NCBI GenBank assembly: GCA_911810475.1 | Contig: OU461276.1 | Coordinates: 1,393,501 to 1,457,500, forward strand | DNA length: 64,000 nucleotides | Source of the DNA: Candidatus Celerinatantimonas neptuna | GTDB taxonomy: Bacteria > Pseudomonadota > Gammaproteobacteria > Enterobacterales > Celerinatantimonadaceae | Reading direction: 5' to 3' | Translations under genes and position numbers: made by a program | Shown here: in pieces, positions 38,832 to 48,527 of the stretch | How positions within the stretch are numbered: position 1 is the first letter of the stretch | Layout: every line of letters begins with the position of its first letter | Notes under the pieces: generated by a model | What the model was told of the DNA's origin: nothing | Seen by the model: only the letters and a program-made list of their open reading frames with translations | Databases searched by the model: none

Positions 38832-39776
38832 TTATTTCAGTTGGCATGGCACTGTAATGGGATGGATGTCTTCAATCTGCTCAATCTGCCCCATCAATTG
38901 AAACGCAGCTAATCGCCCTGCTTCCTGATATCCCGGATCGACAGTCAACATATGAGGCAGCATAAACCGAACTAACGGGGTATAGCCGATACTGGAAAGC
39001 TGGACTCCTTCCCGCTGATCTTCAAACAGAAATTTACTTGCACCTAATGCCAAGTTATCTGTCGCACAAACGAGAGCTGAAGTCTGCTCTGTCACGACCT
39101 CACGAACCTGCTGATATCCTTGCTGATATGACAGCCCCGTCAATACTGCCTTAGGAGATAGGCCATAATCATGGCAACAGGTCTGATATGCCTGATAACG
39201 CTTTGCGCCAGTGGTTGGGTCCCCTTCTTTTACCCCCAAGTAACTGATTTCACGATGACCATGTCGATATAATTCGTCCATAAGCAACCGAATAGCACCT
39301 TCATCGTCATAACAAACCGATGTAAACCCAGCCACTTCCCGAGCCATAATCACTAGCTTTGCCCTCCATGGTGCTAATATCGATTCATCGAGACCATTAA
39401 ATCCAAAAAGAATAATTCCATCAACCCGGCGTCTCTGAAGCCGCTGTAAATGCTCTTCGACCCGCTCAGCACAGAACTGACTTTCCATTAATATCGGGTC
39501 ATAACCTTGCTGATAAAATAATGGCAGCATTTCACTCACCGCTACATTTTCAGAAAGTGACGATAATCGAGAAACAATGATTACGACCACATTATCACTC
39601 TGACCACGCATCGCCCGGGCTGATTTCAATGGCGTGAAACCATATTGGCGAATCACAGCTTCGACATGCTCACGTGTCTTGTCACGAACTCCCGACTCAT
39701 GATTTAGCACACGGGAAACCGTTGACTTTCCCACGCCACTTAAGCGAGCAATATCTTTAATTGTTAAATGTTGCAT
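38832..39776 (-). CDS. treR: Trehalose operon repressor TreR (LacI family)
   Basis: 314 aa from ATG 39776; a GTG six codons earlier is less likely because homologues begin MQ-LTIKDIARLSG. The LacI-type HTH (LTIKDIARLSGVGKSTVSRVLNHES) is followed by the hinge helix and a periplasmic-binding-protein-like ligand domain, with RVDGIILFGFNG and ALVCATDNLALGASKFL. E. coli TreR senses trehalose-6-phosphate. The target dyad lies before treB, 270 bases away. The gene precedes treB-treC on the same strand but is set apart by 355 bases. Confidence 0.92.
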   Translation of the reverse strand: MQHLTIKDIARLSGVGKSTVSRVLNHESGVRDKTREHVEAVIRQYGFTPLKSARAMRGQSDNVVVIIVSRLSSLSENVAVSEMLPLFYQQGYDPILMESQFCAERVEEHLQRLQRRRVDGIILFGFNGLDESILAPWRAKLVIMAREVAGFTSVCYDDEGAIRLLMDELYRHGHREISYLGVKEGDPTTGAKRYQAYQTCCHDYGLSPKAVLTGLSYQQGYQQVREVVTEQTSALVCATDNLALGASKFLFEDQREGVQLSSIGYTPLVRFMLPHMLTVDPGYQEAGRLAAFQLMGQIEQIEDIHPITVPCQLK

Positions 39777-39809
39777 AAATTGTCCCGGGTTCACAAAAGG
39801 GGATCCGCA

Positions 39810-40397
39810 TTAGAGGCAATCAAATTGACTTATGACGCCTTCATCTACATAGAAGTAACCATCTTGAGGACGCGGCTGTAAAAAGATATCTGAATCAGGT
39901 AAACAAGTAAGAATTCCTCTTAAAACAGATCCGGTCAATGCATGACTGATCACGATCACTTGTTCTGGTATTTCCGCATCATCCAACCAATGATGAAGTC
40001 GCTGTTTCACAGCCTGTAATGATTCTGCATTAGGTGCTTCCAGATACCAGTCCCGACGCTCAGCAAATTCTGGATGCATGGCTTTAATCTCAGGAGCAGC
40101 CTTAGCTTCCCAATCACCTAATGAAAACTCCATCAACCGTTTATCGGTTCGAATTGACTCGGGTGAACCACCCAATTCGGCGGTTATCCATCGGGCTGTT
40201 TCAACCGCCCGCCCTAAAGGGCTACAGATAACAGGCCATTCATTAAGATTCACTTTTTGCGCTAAAGATCGCCCTATTGCCTGAGCTTGTTTCTGCCCTA
40301 ATACAGTTAAATCTGAATTACACTGCCCCTGAAGTCGCTGCTCGGCATTAAACTGTGTCTGTCCGTGACGAACAATATAGAGTCGTTTTGCACCCAT
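39810..40397 (-). CDS. Histidine phosphatase family protein (phosphoglycerate mutase-like)
   Basis: 195 aa. The catalytic RHG motif is LYIVRHGQTQFN near the N-terminus with phosphohistidine His10; the second catalytic His is in VIVISHALTGSVLRG, and SPLGRAVETARWI and the acid in LMEFSLGDWE complete the branch-1 pattern. Relatives include GpmB-like and CobC-like phosphatases; the absence of cobalamin genes argues against CobC. Substrate unknown. It lies 33 bases upstream of treR on the same strand and may be cotranscribed with it. Confidence 0.88.
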   Translation of the reverse strand: MGAKRLYIVRHGQTQFNAEQRLQGQCNSDLTVLGQKQAQAIGRSLAQKVNLNEWPVICSPLGRAVETARWITAELGGSPESIRTDKRLMEFSLGDWEAKAAPEIKAMHPEFAERRDWYLEAPNAESLQAVKQRLHHWLDDAEIPEQVIVISHALTGSVLRGILTCLPDSDIFLQPRPQDGYFYVDEGVISQFDCL

Positions 40398-40483
40398 AAT
40401 TTATACCTACCTATCACATGCCGGGTTTATTAATCTTTAATGGTTTGATTTAACCAGTTTCTTTCACCCTGACAAAGGAGACG

Positions 40484-42280
40484 TTACCCCACAAGGGGAT
40501 CTTGCTGATAACGGACAATCATTTGAATAAATGTATCGCCATAGCGTTCCAGTTTTTTATGTCCAACTCCGGATATTGCTAAAAATTGTGCACGACTGAT
40601 CGGCATTTCCTGAACCATTTCAATTAGAGTCGCATCATTGAATACAACAAAAGGAGGGACTTCTTCTTCATCAGCTAACTGTTTGCGCAGCCTTCGAAGC
40701 AAAGCAAAGAGTTTTTTATCATAAAAGGACACTGTTTTATGACGAACATTACTAACCACATCAATCCGGGGTAAAGCCAACTGTAATGGCTGATCGCCCC
40801 GTAATATGGGCCGGGCAGCTTCAGTCAGCTGTAATACGGATCCCCGCGCAATATTTTGACTCAAAAATCCCATATGAATCAGCTGGCGCAGGACACTTAA
40901 CCAATGCTCCTGAGAGCGATCTTTACCAATGCCATGTGTTGTCAGCTTATCATGCCCCTGCCCGACAATCCGCTGATTCATACTTCCTCTTAACACATCG
41001 ATGACATATCCGATGCCATACGACTGTTTAAGGCGGTAAACACATGAAAGTACTTTCTGCGCATCTTCCAAGCCATCATAACGCTTTGGTGGATCAAGGC
41101 AGATATCGCAATTACCACAAGGCTTAGAATTATATTCACCAAAATAATTGAGAAGCACTTGCCTCCGGCAAGTTTGAGCCTGAGCAAATGCTGCCATCGC
41201 ATTAAACTTGTGGCTTTCTACACGCCTAAGTTGCTCATTTTCGGTTTCATCGATCATCCGTCGGATCCAAGCTGCGTCCGCAGGATCAAACAATAAAACC
41301 GCTTCTGTCGGAAGTCCGTCTCGCCCACCCCGACCTGTTTCCTGATAATAGGCTTCAATATTACGGGGAATATCATAATGGATGACATAACGGACATTAG
41401 GCTTATCAATCCCCATTCCGAATGCGACAGTTGCAACAACAACGTTCAATTCATCACGTTGAAACGCCTCCTGAACCCGTTGGCGCTCATATAATGAAAG
41501 ACCGGCATGATAAGCTGCCGCCAGTATACCCTGTTCTTGCAATTTTTTAGCTAACTCTTCAACCCGGCGCCGACTTCCACAATAAATAATGCCACATTCT
41601 TCAACATGACTTTTTACATAGAGCAACAACTGCTGCCAGGGACGATATTTCTCCTGGACGGTATAACGAATATTGGGTCGATCAAAGCTGGCCTGATAAA
41701 AGAAGTGATCGCGAAACATTAACCGCGCCAGAATATCTTCACGCGTCGTCAAATCGGCAGTTGCTGTTAATGCAATCACAGGAATATGCGGATATAACTG
41801 CTTAATTTGGCCTAACGCACTATATTCCGGGCGAAAATCATGACCCCATTGAGAAATACAGTGCGCTTCATCAACCGCGACCAAACACACCTGCCAATGC
41901 TCAAAATTAGCAATAAAATCGCCGCTTAATAATCGTTCGGGAGAGATATAAAGCAATTTGATATCACCATGACCAAGCTTTGCAAATAATGCCTGAGTCT
42001 CTTCCCAACTCAATGTCGAATTCAGATACGCCGCATCTATCCCATTGCGTTTAAGCGCATCGACCTGATCTTTCATCAGTGAAATCAAAGGAGAAACAAC
42101 AACTGTCAGACCATCAAACAACAACGCGGGGACCTGATAACAGAGCGACTTGCCACCACCGGTTGGCATCAACACCAAACTATCCCGGCCATGCAGCAAA
42201 GCATCAATGATTTCAGCCTGTCCTTGTCGAAACTCACTGTAACCGAAAGTTTCCTGCAGTACCTGCTGCGCTGATTTCAT
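40484..42280 (-). CDS. recQ: ATP-dependent DNA helicase RecQ
   Basis: 598 aa, the E. coli size class. The helicase core has Walker [13 protein letters not shown], the DEAH box [17 protein letters not shown] and motif [14 protein letters not shown]. The zinc-binding region uses [12 protein letters not shown]...[10 protein letters not shown], then the winged-helix RQC domain, and finally an HRDC domain (about residues 525-595, [17 protein letters not shown]...). RecQ unwinds recombination intermediates and acts in RecF-pathway repair. It is transcribed alone on the minus strand, with the 350-base region upstream carrying its promoter. Confidence 0.97.
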   Translation of the reverse strand: MKSAQQVLQETFGYSEFRQGQAEIIDALLHGRDSLVLMPTGGGKSLCYQVPALLFDGLTVVVSPLISLMKDQVDALKRNGIDAAYLNSTLSWEETQALFAKLGHGDIKLLYISPERLLSGDFIANFEHWQVCLVAVDEAHCISQWGHDFRPEYSALGQIKQLYPHIPVIALTATADLTTREDILARLMFRDHFFYQASFDRPNIRYTVQEKYRPWQQLLLYVKSHVEECGIIYCGSRRRVEELAKKLQEQGILAAAYHAGLSLYERQRVQEAFQRDELNVVVATVAFGMGIDKPNVRYVIHYDIPRNIEAYYQETGRGGRDGLPTEAVLLFDPADAAWIRRMIDETENEQLRRVESHKFNAMAAFAQAQTCRRQVLLNYFGEYNSKPCGNCDICLDPPKRYDGLEDAQKVLSCVYRLKQSYGIGYVIDVLRGSMNQRIVGQGHDKLTTHGIGKDRSQEHWLSVLRQLIHMGFLSQNIARGSVLQLTEAARPILRGDQPLQLALPRIDVVSNVRHKTVSFYDKKLFALLRRLRKQLADEEEVPPFVVFNDATLIEMVQEMPISRAQFLAISGVGHKKLERYGDTFIQMIVRYQQDPLVG

Positions 42281-42370
42281 CGCTCAAATTCTCTTTTCAT
42301 TGATGCCTAACTGACAGTTCATGTTAAAAAGCATACCGCCCCATTTAGATGCAAAGTAAGAGGTAGCAAA

Positions 42371-42517
42371 ATGTTTACATCCTTTTGCTGTGAACATGCG
42401 GGTCTTTGTGATCCAAGTCGTACTTATACAAGTCCAACCTGGATAAAATACGGTCAGAAACAATCAACAGACCAGGGAGCAAAGTTTAACATTCCAAGTA
42501 AATACCCCGCAACATAA
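42371..42517 (+). CDS. Candidate 48-residue ORF upstream of the unknown gene
   Basis: ATG 42371 follows AGAGGT seven bases upstream and opens 48 codons ending at TAA 42515-42517. The product has three Cys near the N-terminus (FCCEHAGLC) and many Ser, Thr and Lys, with no membrane segment. It lies in the 350-base gap between recQ and the 204-aa gene, 113 bases before the latter. No family recognised; a chance frame is quite possible. Nothing else was seen in this gap. Confidence 0.22.
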   Translation: MFTSFCCEHAGLCDPSRTYTSPTWIKYGQKQSTDQGAKFNIPSKYPAT

Positions 42518-42630
42518 CCCTTAAAATGCGATTCAAAGACCGACTTCACAACCGGTCAAAAAATAATCACCCCCATGCAAATTTGTCCACTATACTTAGA
42601 ATACCAAGCTTATCTTTTGAAGGAGTTTGC

Positions 42631-43245
42631 ATGTCAACAAGGACCAACACCAACCTCCAACTGGATGCTTATATCCGGGAATTACTGGAGAGTTGTGCAG
42701 AATTAACACAGAAAAATTCTGTACAGACACTCGAAAGATGGCTACATCATGAACAACACGGCTACCCATATGAAATGCCACTACCCAGTTATCGGCTGCT
42801 TGAATGTTCTCAACAGGGATTATTTACCGATCACGATAGTAAAATTCAACGGTTAGAATCTATTCATGCAGGAACACTTTCAGCCAGGGACCGCTGTCAG
42901 CTTCAATATATTGGCATGCGGGAACCACTGTATGATTATTTGGAAATATCACAAGTGATTCGCCATCCATGGCCTGAAAAACTGATTCAGCAATATACAC
43001 ACGAGTTGATTCCTGGAATGATCTGCCTTCAGGCATGGCAAGTCATTGATAATCCCCCTGTCAGCCGGATGCTAGCTGGGATGTTACAACACTTATATGG
43101 ACTTTTAACTTCTTCAGGTGATGAACTATTCAGTCATTTCAACCCGACTATTTGCAAATTGGGTGAACACTACCCATTAGTTAAACCATTCTGGCAATCA
43201 CGGCCTCATCACCATCAAGCACATTATATGCAGTACAATGATTAG
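42631..43245 (+). CDS. Uncharacterised 204-aa protein
   Basis: ATG 42631 has a strong AAGGAG site, so it is preferred over the longer ORF start at 42526. The product is soluble and rich in His, Gln and Leu, with predicted helices (LDAYIRELLESCAELTQ, VQTLERWLHHEQHGYP). A central MREPLYDYLEISQVIRHPWPEKLIQQY stretch and a C-terminal LAGMLQHLYGLLTSSGDELFSHF helix are followed by a His-rich tail (RPHHHQAHYMQ). No signal peptide, catalytic motif or known domain was recognised. It stands alone between recQ and rarD. Confidence 0.75.
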   Translation: MSTRTNTNLQLDAYIRELLESCAELTQKNSVQTLERWLHHEQHGYPYEMPLPSYRLLECSQQGLFTDHDSKIQRLESIHAGTLSARDRCQLQYIGMREPLYDYLEISQVIRHPWPEKLIQQYTHELIPGMICLQAWQVIDNPPVSRMLAGMLQHLYGLLTSSGDELFSHFNPTICKLGEHYPLVKPFWQSRPHHHQAHYMQYND

Positions 43246-43525
43246 AAGAATATCCAAGACATCACTTTAAAGTTCTGCTTGCATTCACATCCATCAGCCC
43301 ATAAATAGCATGGTGTACTGATTAGCGTTAAAACGCCTGTGCATTAAAAATGTTCTGACCCACAAAAAGATAAATCGCAATTTAATGCTAATGTCTTATC
43401 CAAAGTCGGGATTACCGGTAAAGAACATCACAATCATGTCTATTTTTATGGTGTCCTTCGGCTTTATTGTCAATAATCGATAAGGCTGTTAAATTAACTA
43501 CCCTTTTTATCTTCCTTGATCATTC

Positions 43526-44422
43526 ATGAATCAGACATCAACGACCCGACAAGGTGTTATCTATGCCCTTGCAGCCTATATCATCTGGGGAATTGCTCCA
43601 ATCTATTTCAAAATGCTCAGGGCCATTCCTGCCCCTGAAATTCTGGCACATCGAATTATTTGGTCATGTGTGCTGATTCTGTTTCTGGTGTGGTTAAGTC
43701 AAAGTTGGTCTGAAGTGTACTCGGCTATTCATCGCAAAAAACAGCTGCTGGTTTTGATGATTACAGCTGTACTCATCGGAGGAAACTGGCTGACCTTCAT
43801 TTGGGCCATCAATAGCGATCATTTGCTCGATGCAAGTCTGGGATATTTTATCAATCCATTAGTGAATGTCGTGATGGGGATGATTTTTCTAAAAGAACGT
43901 TTTCGCCGGCTCCAATGGTTTGCCGTAGCGCTAGCCACCATGGGGGTTTTATTCGAAGTCATCCGATTTGGTTCACTTCCCTGGATCGCCATTGTTTTGG
44001 CATTAACATTCAGCTGCTACGGCTTACTCAGAAAACAGGTCAGTATTGGCGCATTACCCGGGTTATTTATTGAAACCGCTCTGCTTTTGCCATTGGCTCT
44101 ACTGTATCTGTTTTTCTTTGACCACAGTGCAACCTCTCATCTAACTCATAATCCACTAACACTCAACCTGCTATTGGTCAGCGCCGGAGCCGTCACGACG
44201 ATTCCGCTACTGTTCTTCACCGGCGCAGCCAGACGATTAAGACTGTCAACACTTGGCTTTTTTCAGTATATCGGGCCTTCAATCATGTTCATTTTAGCAA
44301 TTTTGTTCTATGACGAGCCATTTAACACCAATAAGCTACTCACATTTGTCTTTATCTGGGGTGCGCTGATCATTTTCAGCATTGATGCCATCAATCAGCG
44401 CCAGCGAGGTCGCATGAGTTAG
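43526..44422 (+). CDS. rarD: EamA/RhaT family permease RarD
   Basis: 298 aa with ten membrane helices in two EamA repeats. The RarD signature GVIYALAAYIIWGIAPIYFKMLRAIPAPEILAHRIIWS is the N-terminal block, and FLKERFRRLQWFAVALATMGV and LGFFQYIGPSIMFILAILFYDEPF are conserved. It is annotated elsewhere as a chloramphenicol-sensitivity protein, but the transported molecule is not established. It converges on uvrD with only ten bases between the stop codons and no terminator. Confidence 0.93.
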   Translation: MNQTSTTRQGVIYALAAYIIWGIAPIYFKMLRAIPAPEILAHRIIWSCVLILFLVWLSQSWSEVYSAIHRKKQLLVLMITAVLIGGNWLTFIWAINSDHLLDASLGYFINPLVNVVMGMIFLKERFRRLQWFAVALATMGVLFEVIRFGSLPWIAIVLALTFSCYGLLRKQVSIGALPGLFIETALLLPLALLYLFFFDHSATSHLTHNPLTLNLLLVSAGAVTTIPLLFFTGAARRLRLSTLGFFQYIGPSIMFILAILFYDEPFNTNKLLTFVFIWGALIIFSIDAINQRQRGRMS

Positions 44423-44432
44423 CCTCAGAGCA

Positions 44433-46604
44433 TTAAATAGCCTGCAAACGCGCGTAAGCAACAACCAACCACTTGCAACCGGCTTCATCAAATTGGATCT
44501 GCACCCGGCTTTGGGCGCCAGAGCCTTCATATTGAAGAATCACACCTTCACCAAATTTAGGATGAAGCACCCGCTGTCCCAAACGTAATCCGGTTTCATC
44601 AAATGAGGCTTGCTCCACCATCGATGAAAAACGTCCTCCTGCCATGGGTTGACTCACCTTGGTGGTTAAACGAATTTCTTCAAGACAGTCTTGCGGCAGC
44701 TCCCGAATAAAACGAGAACACCGGTGAAAGGCTTCTTTACCATAAAGACGACGACTTTCCGCATGGCAAAGATACAATTTCACCATGGCCCGGGTCATCC
44801 CGACATAAGCCAGCCGGCGCTCTTCTTCTAATCGACCGGCTTCCTCAACCGACTGCTGACTGGGAAACATGTCTTCTTCCATCCCAACCAGAAAAACAAC
44901 TGGAAATTCAAGCCCTTTAGCACTGTGCAATGTCATTAATTGCACAGCCGACTCATCCACCTCGGCCTGATTATCACCGGCTTCAAGTGCCGCATGTGAT
45001 AAAAAAGCAATCAGAGGAGATAACTCTTCACTATTTGGCTCTGGAACAAACTGACGGGTTGCGCTCACCAGTTCCTGAAGGTTCTCAACCCGGGCTTCTG
45101 CCTTCTCGCCTTTTTCAGCCTGATACATTGCAAGCAGACCGCTATTTCGGATCACATAATCGGTCTGTTCATCCAAATTGAATTCGCGGCTGTGTTCCGC
45201 CAAATTTTCAATCAGTTCAGAAAACCCTTTCAATGCATTAGCCGCACGACTGCTCAGTAATTTTTCAGCAATCACCTGCTGGACGGCCTGCCATAAACTA
45301 ACCCGACGATCGCGGGCAACCTGCCTGAGTATCTCTAAGGTCCGCTGCCCGATGCCACGGGTCGGCGTATTCACAACCCGTTCAAACGATGCATCATCCT
45401 GCCGGTTATTCAAAAGACGCAGATAAGCCAGTCCATCTTTAATTTCCTGGCGCTCGAAAAATCGCATACCGCCATAAATGCGATAGGGCAATTGTTCTTG
45501 CATTAACGCCTCTTCGAGCACTCGTGACTGCGCATTATTGCGATAGAGAATAGCGCACTCTGAGAGGCTAGTATCTTCTTTGAGATGATGGCGTATCCTT
45601 GAAACAACAAACCGGGCTTCATCTACTTCATTAAATGCTGAATAAACAGAAATCAGATCACCATCGGCTCCATCGGTCCATAAATTTTTGCCTAACCGGC
45701 CCTGATTATTGGCAATCAACTCATTGGCCGCTTTTAGAATCATTCCGCTACTACGGTAATTCTGCTCCAGACGAATGATCTCAACATCGCCAAAATCATC
45801 ACTGAATCGTTGAATATTTTCGATGCGGGCTCCACGCCATCCATAGATCGACTGATCGTCATCACCAACAATCATCACTTTCGCCCAGCTCCCGGCTAAC
45901 AATCGTAGCCAGGCATACTGAATCGCATTGGTATCTTGAAACTCATCAACCAGAATATGTCGAAACCGTTTTTGATAATGTTCTAAAATAGCCGGATTTT
46001 TACGCAACAACTCTAATGCCCGTAATAACAATTCGGCAAAATCAACCAACCCTGCCCGATCACAGGCATCCTGATAAGCCCGGTAAATATCGACCAGCTG
46101 TTTCTCAATCGGATTACCACTCCAATTGATATTTTCAGGACGTAAGCCTTCATCTTTTTGACCATTAATGAACCACATCGCCTGTTTCGCGGGCCACTGC
46201 TTTTCATCCAAGTTCATCCCCCGGATAATCCGCCTTAGTAACCGGTATTGGTCATCTGAATCAAGGATTTGAAAATCTTCAGGTAGTCCAACATCACGAT
46301 AATGAACCCGCAACAGCCGGTGGGCCAGCCCATGGAAAGTGCCAAGCCAAATCCCCTGATAGCGCTGACCAATTAAATCCGCTACCCGGTGGCGCATTTC
46401 GGCTGCCGATTTATTGGTAAACGTCACGGCTAAAAGCTCGAAAGGGGAAACCCCTTCAACCTGAATCAAATAGGCAATACGATGCACTAACACCCGCGTT
46501 TTACCACTTCCCGCACCGGCTAGAACCAGCATATTTTGTGCAGGTGCAGCAACAGCCTGCCGCTGCTTTTCATTCAGACCATCGAGCAATAACGAAATAT
46601 CCAT
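44433..46604 (-). CDS. uvrD: DNA helicase II UvrD
   Basis: 723 aa, the length of E. coli UvrD. Superfamily 1A motifs are complete: Walker A LAGAGSGKTRVL, FTNKSAAEMRHR, motif II LVDEFQDTN, motif III VGDDDQSIYGWRGA, QNYRS and VQLMTLHSAKGLEFPVVFLVG. The C-terminal extension ends with a Tudor-like LGQRVLHPKFGEGVILQYEG. UvrD removes UvrC and the incised strand in nucleotide excision repair and unwinds in mismatch repair. In relatives it directly follows yigB; here about 1.95 kb of AT-rich sequence separates them. Confidence 0.98.
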   Translation of the reverse strand: MDISLLLDGLNEKQRQAVAAPAQNMLVLAGAGSGKTRVLVHRIAYLIQVEGVSPFELLAVTFTNKSAAEMRHRVADLIGQRYQGIWLGTFHGLAHRLLRVHYRDVGLPEDFQILDSDDQYRLLRRIIRGMNLDEKQWPAKQAMWFINGQKDEGLRPENINWSGNPIEKQLVDIYRAYQDACDRAGLVDFAELLLRALELLRKNPAILEHYQKRFRHILVDEFQDTNAIQYAWLRLLAGSWAKVMIVGDDDQSIYGWRGARIENIQRFSDDFGDVEIIRLEQNYRSSGMILKAANELIANNQGRLGKNLWTDGADGDLISVYSAFNEVDEARFVVSRIRHHLKEDTSLSECAILYRNNAQSRVLEEALMQEQLPYRIYGGMRFFERQEIKDGLAYLRLLNNRQDDASFERVVNTPTRGIGQRTLEILRQVARDRRVSLWQAVQQVIAEKLLSSRAANALKGFSELIENLAEHSREFNLDEQTDYVIRNSGLLAMYQAEKGEKAEARVENLQELVSATRQFVPEPNSEELSPLIAFLSHAALEAGDNQAEVDESAVQLMTLHSAKGLEFPVVFLVGMEEDMFPSQQSVEEAGRLEEERRLAYVGMTRAMVKLYLCHAESRRLYGKEAFHRCSRFIRELPQDCLEEIRLTTKVSQPMAGGRFSSMVEQASFDETGLRLGQRVLHPKFGEGVILQYEGSGAQSRVQIQFDEAGCKWLVVAYARLQAI

Positions 46605-46944
46605 GGAGCCCGCTTCACCTCAATTCATGTATAAAAACCCAGTATACCAAGATTCATCCACTAAAGAGGAATGTGTTTGCAATATCCATTGAAAAGCAGC
46701 CCATGACTTTACCCATTCATCCATGAAACCCATCACACGATACAACCAGAACGTCCAAAAGATATAAAGTGAATAAGTTTTCACTATACAAACATAAGTT
46801 TTGTCAAATAGTTTCAGTTTTTGTCAACTAGATGTATGATGCCTGCCATAATATTTTTGTTATTAAGACTTGCTGTTGTTCTCATGTTGTTTAGAGATGA
46901 AGTCATTCAAGCCAATCGCTGGATCATATTCGGTCACCTTCCCC

Positions 46945-47034
46945 ATATGAACGTTTTATCAGACTATTTTATTAGTTAATAATATTAATTATGCCGTGAC
47001 ATATGTTTTATATGCAGATGATAACCGTTCATAT
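46945..47034. repeat. Imperfect inverted repeat with 59-base spacer
   Basis: ATATGAACG (46945-46953) is the inverse of CGTTCATAT (47026-47034), and TTATC (46956-46960) of GATAA (47020-47024), giving 14 pairs with a small internal bulge. The spacer contains the palindrome TTAATAATATTAA. It could fold as RNA, bind protein or be the ends of a tiny mobile element; no target-site duplication was seen. Confidence 0.5.
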
Positions 47035-47065
47035 AGAAAATTGTTAAATATAGGGAAGTTGATTA

Positions 47066-47161
47066 ATGCACAGATCCGTAAAGATAGCTTTTTTATTCTC
47101 TACATCTTTTAGTCATATTATGTATTGTTCATCTCACAACCTTTGGTTCAATATCGAGTAA
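47066..47161 (+). CDS. Weak candidate 31-residue ORF
   Basis: ATG 47066 has AGGGAAG eight bases upstream. The product (MHRSVKIAFLFSTSFSHIMY at its start) has a short hydrophobic core like a signal or leader peptide. It lies 177 bases before the membrane-protein gene. It may be chance in AT-rich DNA. Confidence 0.18.
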   Translation: MHRSVKIAFLFSTSFSHIMYCSSHNLWFNIE

Positions 47162-47337
47162 ATATATTTCAAATTCATATAAAAAATAACAATTTTTCAG
47201 AATCTAGAATCATGTTTGACTTTCTAGGAACCATTATTTGGACTCTATTTCAATTAACTTGTGTGAGATATATTCAATCAGTTAACCAGAACCAATAACA
47301 TTGTATACTTTTATTTATAATCATTGAGAGATTACGT

Positions 47338-47757
47338 ATGAAAAAACTACCCAAGAAATCTAGCTCACCATTGAATAAAAAGGGGTTTCGCCAGTTTTTA
47401 ACTACATTTATGATCATGTTTGTAGGCTTTATGTTTATCAATACAGTCTTATACTATAGCGATTTTTCTTATAGCTCCATCATCGCAAGCCTGGTTCTTT
47501 CATTTTTTATGGCATTAGTTAATATCATTTCAAGTCGTTGGTTAATTATGACCGAAAAATCTATTGAATTGAAAGATCTACCAATTGTGTTTATTTTTAA
47601 ACACGTTATGATTTTTTTTGTTGCAGCTGAATTAACGCAATACCTTCTCGAGTATCAGCAATTCTCTTACCATTCTCTCAAAGATGGTATTCAATTTTCT
47701 TTTCTTATAGCATTATATCTCACAATTTTCTGGTACCGGAAAGAATATTCTCGATAA
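47338..47757 (+). CDS. Four-helix membrane protein of unknown function
   Basis: 139 aa. A basic start (MKKLPKKSSSPLNKKGFRQF) leads into four hydrophobic segments at about residues 20-40, 45-64, 82-100 and 117-133, rich in Phe, Ile and Tyr. No conserved motif was recognised. The ribosome site is GAGAG before ATG 47338. Codon use is AT-rich like the next gene (the exported ClpP-like protein), which starts 60 bases downstream on the same strand, so the two probably form one unit. This pair breaks the yigB-uvrD linkage seen in relatives, which suggests horizontal gain. Confidence 0.65.
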   Translation: MKKLPKKSSSPLNKKGFRQFLTTFMIMFVGFMFINTVLYYSDFSYSSIIASLVLSFFMALVNIISSRWLIMTEKSIELKDLPIVFIFKHVMIFFVAAELTQYLLEYQQFSYHSLKDGIQFSFLIALYLTIFWYRKEYSR

Positions 47758-47817
47758 TATAACGCCATATTTATATATGGAATCCTATAAATAATATCAT
47801 AAAGAGCATACTTTCTT

Positions 47818-48507
47818 ATGAAAAAATTTAGTATAAAAGCACTTCTATCTATTTTAATGTTTTTAATTTCATCCAGCTGTTTTGCACAATGGTCAACAAC
47901 AGGGATTGATTCCGTTATTAACTCAGAAGTAAAATCGATTAATGTATTTTATATGGCCCCAATAGATAATAATGATATTTCTGACCTAATATCTTCAATT
48001 ATAGAAATAAATAATAAATATAAAAAAGCCAGACATATCTATTTATATATGAGTACACTGGGAGGTAACGAAAACAGTGCATTTGCCGCTTATCAGGTTA
48101 TCAAGAGTTCCAAAATTCCGGTAACAACGATTAATCTCTCTTCCGTTGCTTCCGCTGGTAACATTCTTTTTTGTGCCGCGAAGCATCGTCAGGCATTCAA
48201 AAACACTATGTTTATTTTTCATCCAATCTCTTTTTTGACGAATAATGCTCCAAACTATAGCGATCTAACCCCAGCCAAATTAGCCAACATAAAAAACATG
48301 ATCAAAAATTTTCAAGTAAGGGCGACTAAAATATTCAAACAATGTACCAATTTTAATGATGAAGCGATCCAAAAACCTTTTTATAGCGAAGGGAATCGAT
48401 ATATTCTCTATGGGGCGAATGCCATAAAACATCACCTTATTAATGGGTATGTTTCTGGAATAAAAAATACCACCGTAACGTATTACATCAATGACGATGA
48501 AAAATAA
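47818..48507 (+). CDS. Exported ClpP-like serine peptidase homologue
   Basis: 229 aa. Residues 1-23 form a signal peptide (SILMFLISSSCFA-Q). The mature part has a ClpP/crotonase-type fold pattern: IYLYMSTLGGNENSAFAAYQVI (the ClpP YINSPGG helix region), then LSSVASAGNILFCAA with nucleophile candidate Ser112, then MFIFHPI with His135. The ClpP Asp motif ERDRF aligns by eye with EGNRY, putting Asn193 at the acid position. ClpP itself is cytoplasmic and works with ClpX/ClpA; this one would be periplasmic without an ATPase, like the COG3904-type predicted periplasmic ClpP-like proteins. It is AT-rich, 60 bases after the membrane gene, and may act with it. Peptidase activity is unproven. Confidence 0.72.
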   Translation: MKKFSIKALLSILMFLISSSCFAQWSTTGIDSVINSEVKSINVFYMAPIDNNDISDLISSIIEINNKYKKARHIYLYMSTLGGNENSAFAAYQVIKSSKIPVTTINLSSVASAGNILFCAAKHRQAFKNTMFIFHPISFLTNNAPNYSDLTPAKLANIKNMIKNFQVRATKIFKQCTNFNDEAIQKPFYSEGNRYILYGANAIKHHLINGYVSGIKNTTVTYYINDDEK

Positions 48508-48527
48508 GCAACGCCATGTTTCTTGTA

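Larger units (their letters stand above)
46605..47337. other. AT-rich 730-base noncoding stretch at the uvrD side of the insertion
   Basis: Base composition is visibly lower in G+C than in the flanking genes. It holds two direct copies of TTTTGTCAA(A/C)TAG about 20 bases apart (near 46799-46832), an imperfect inverted repeat (listed) and a weak short ORF at 47066-47161. A TATAAT-like box at 47315-47320 may serve the gene at 47338. Confidence 0.5.

Noticed and set aside
38698-38901. 67-codon plus-strand frame between treB and treR
   Set aside because: No ribosome site, and its second half is antisense to the conserved end of treR.
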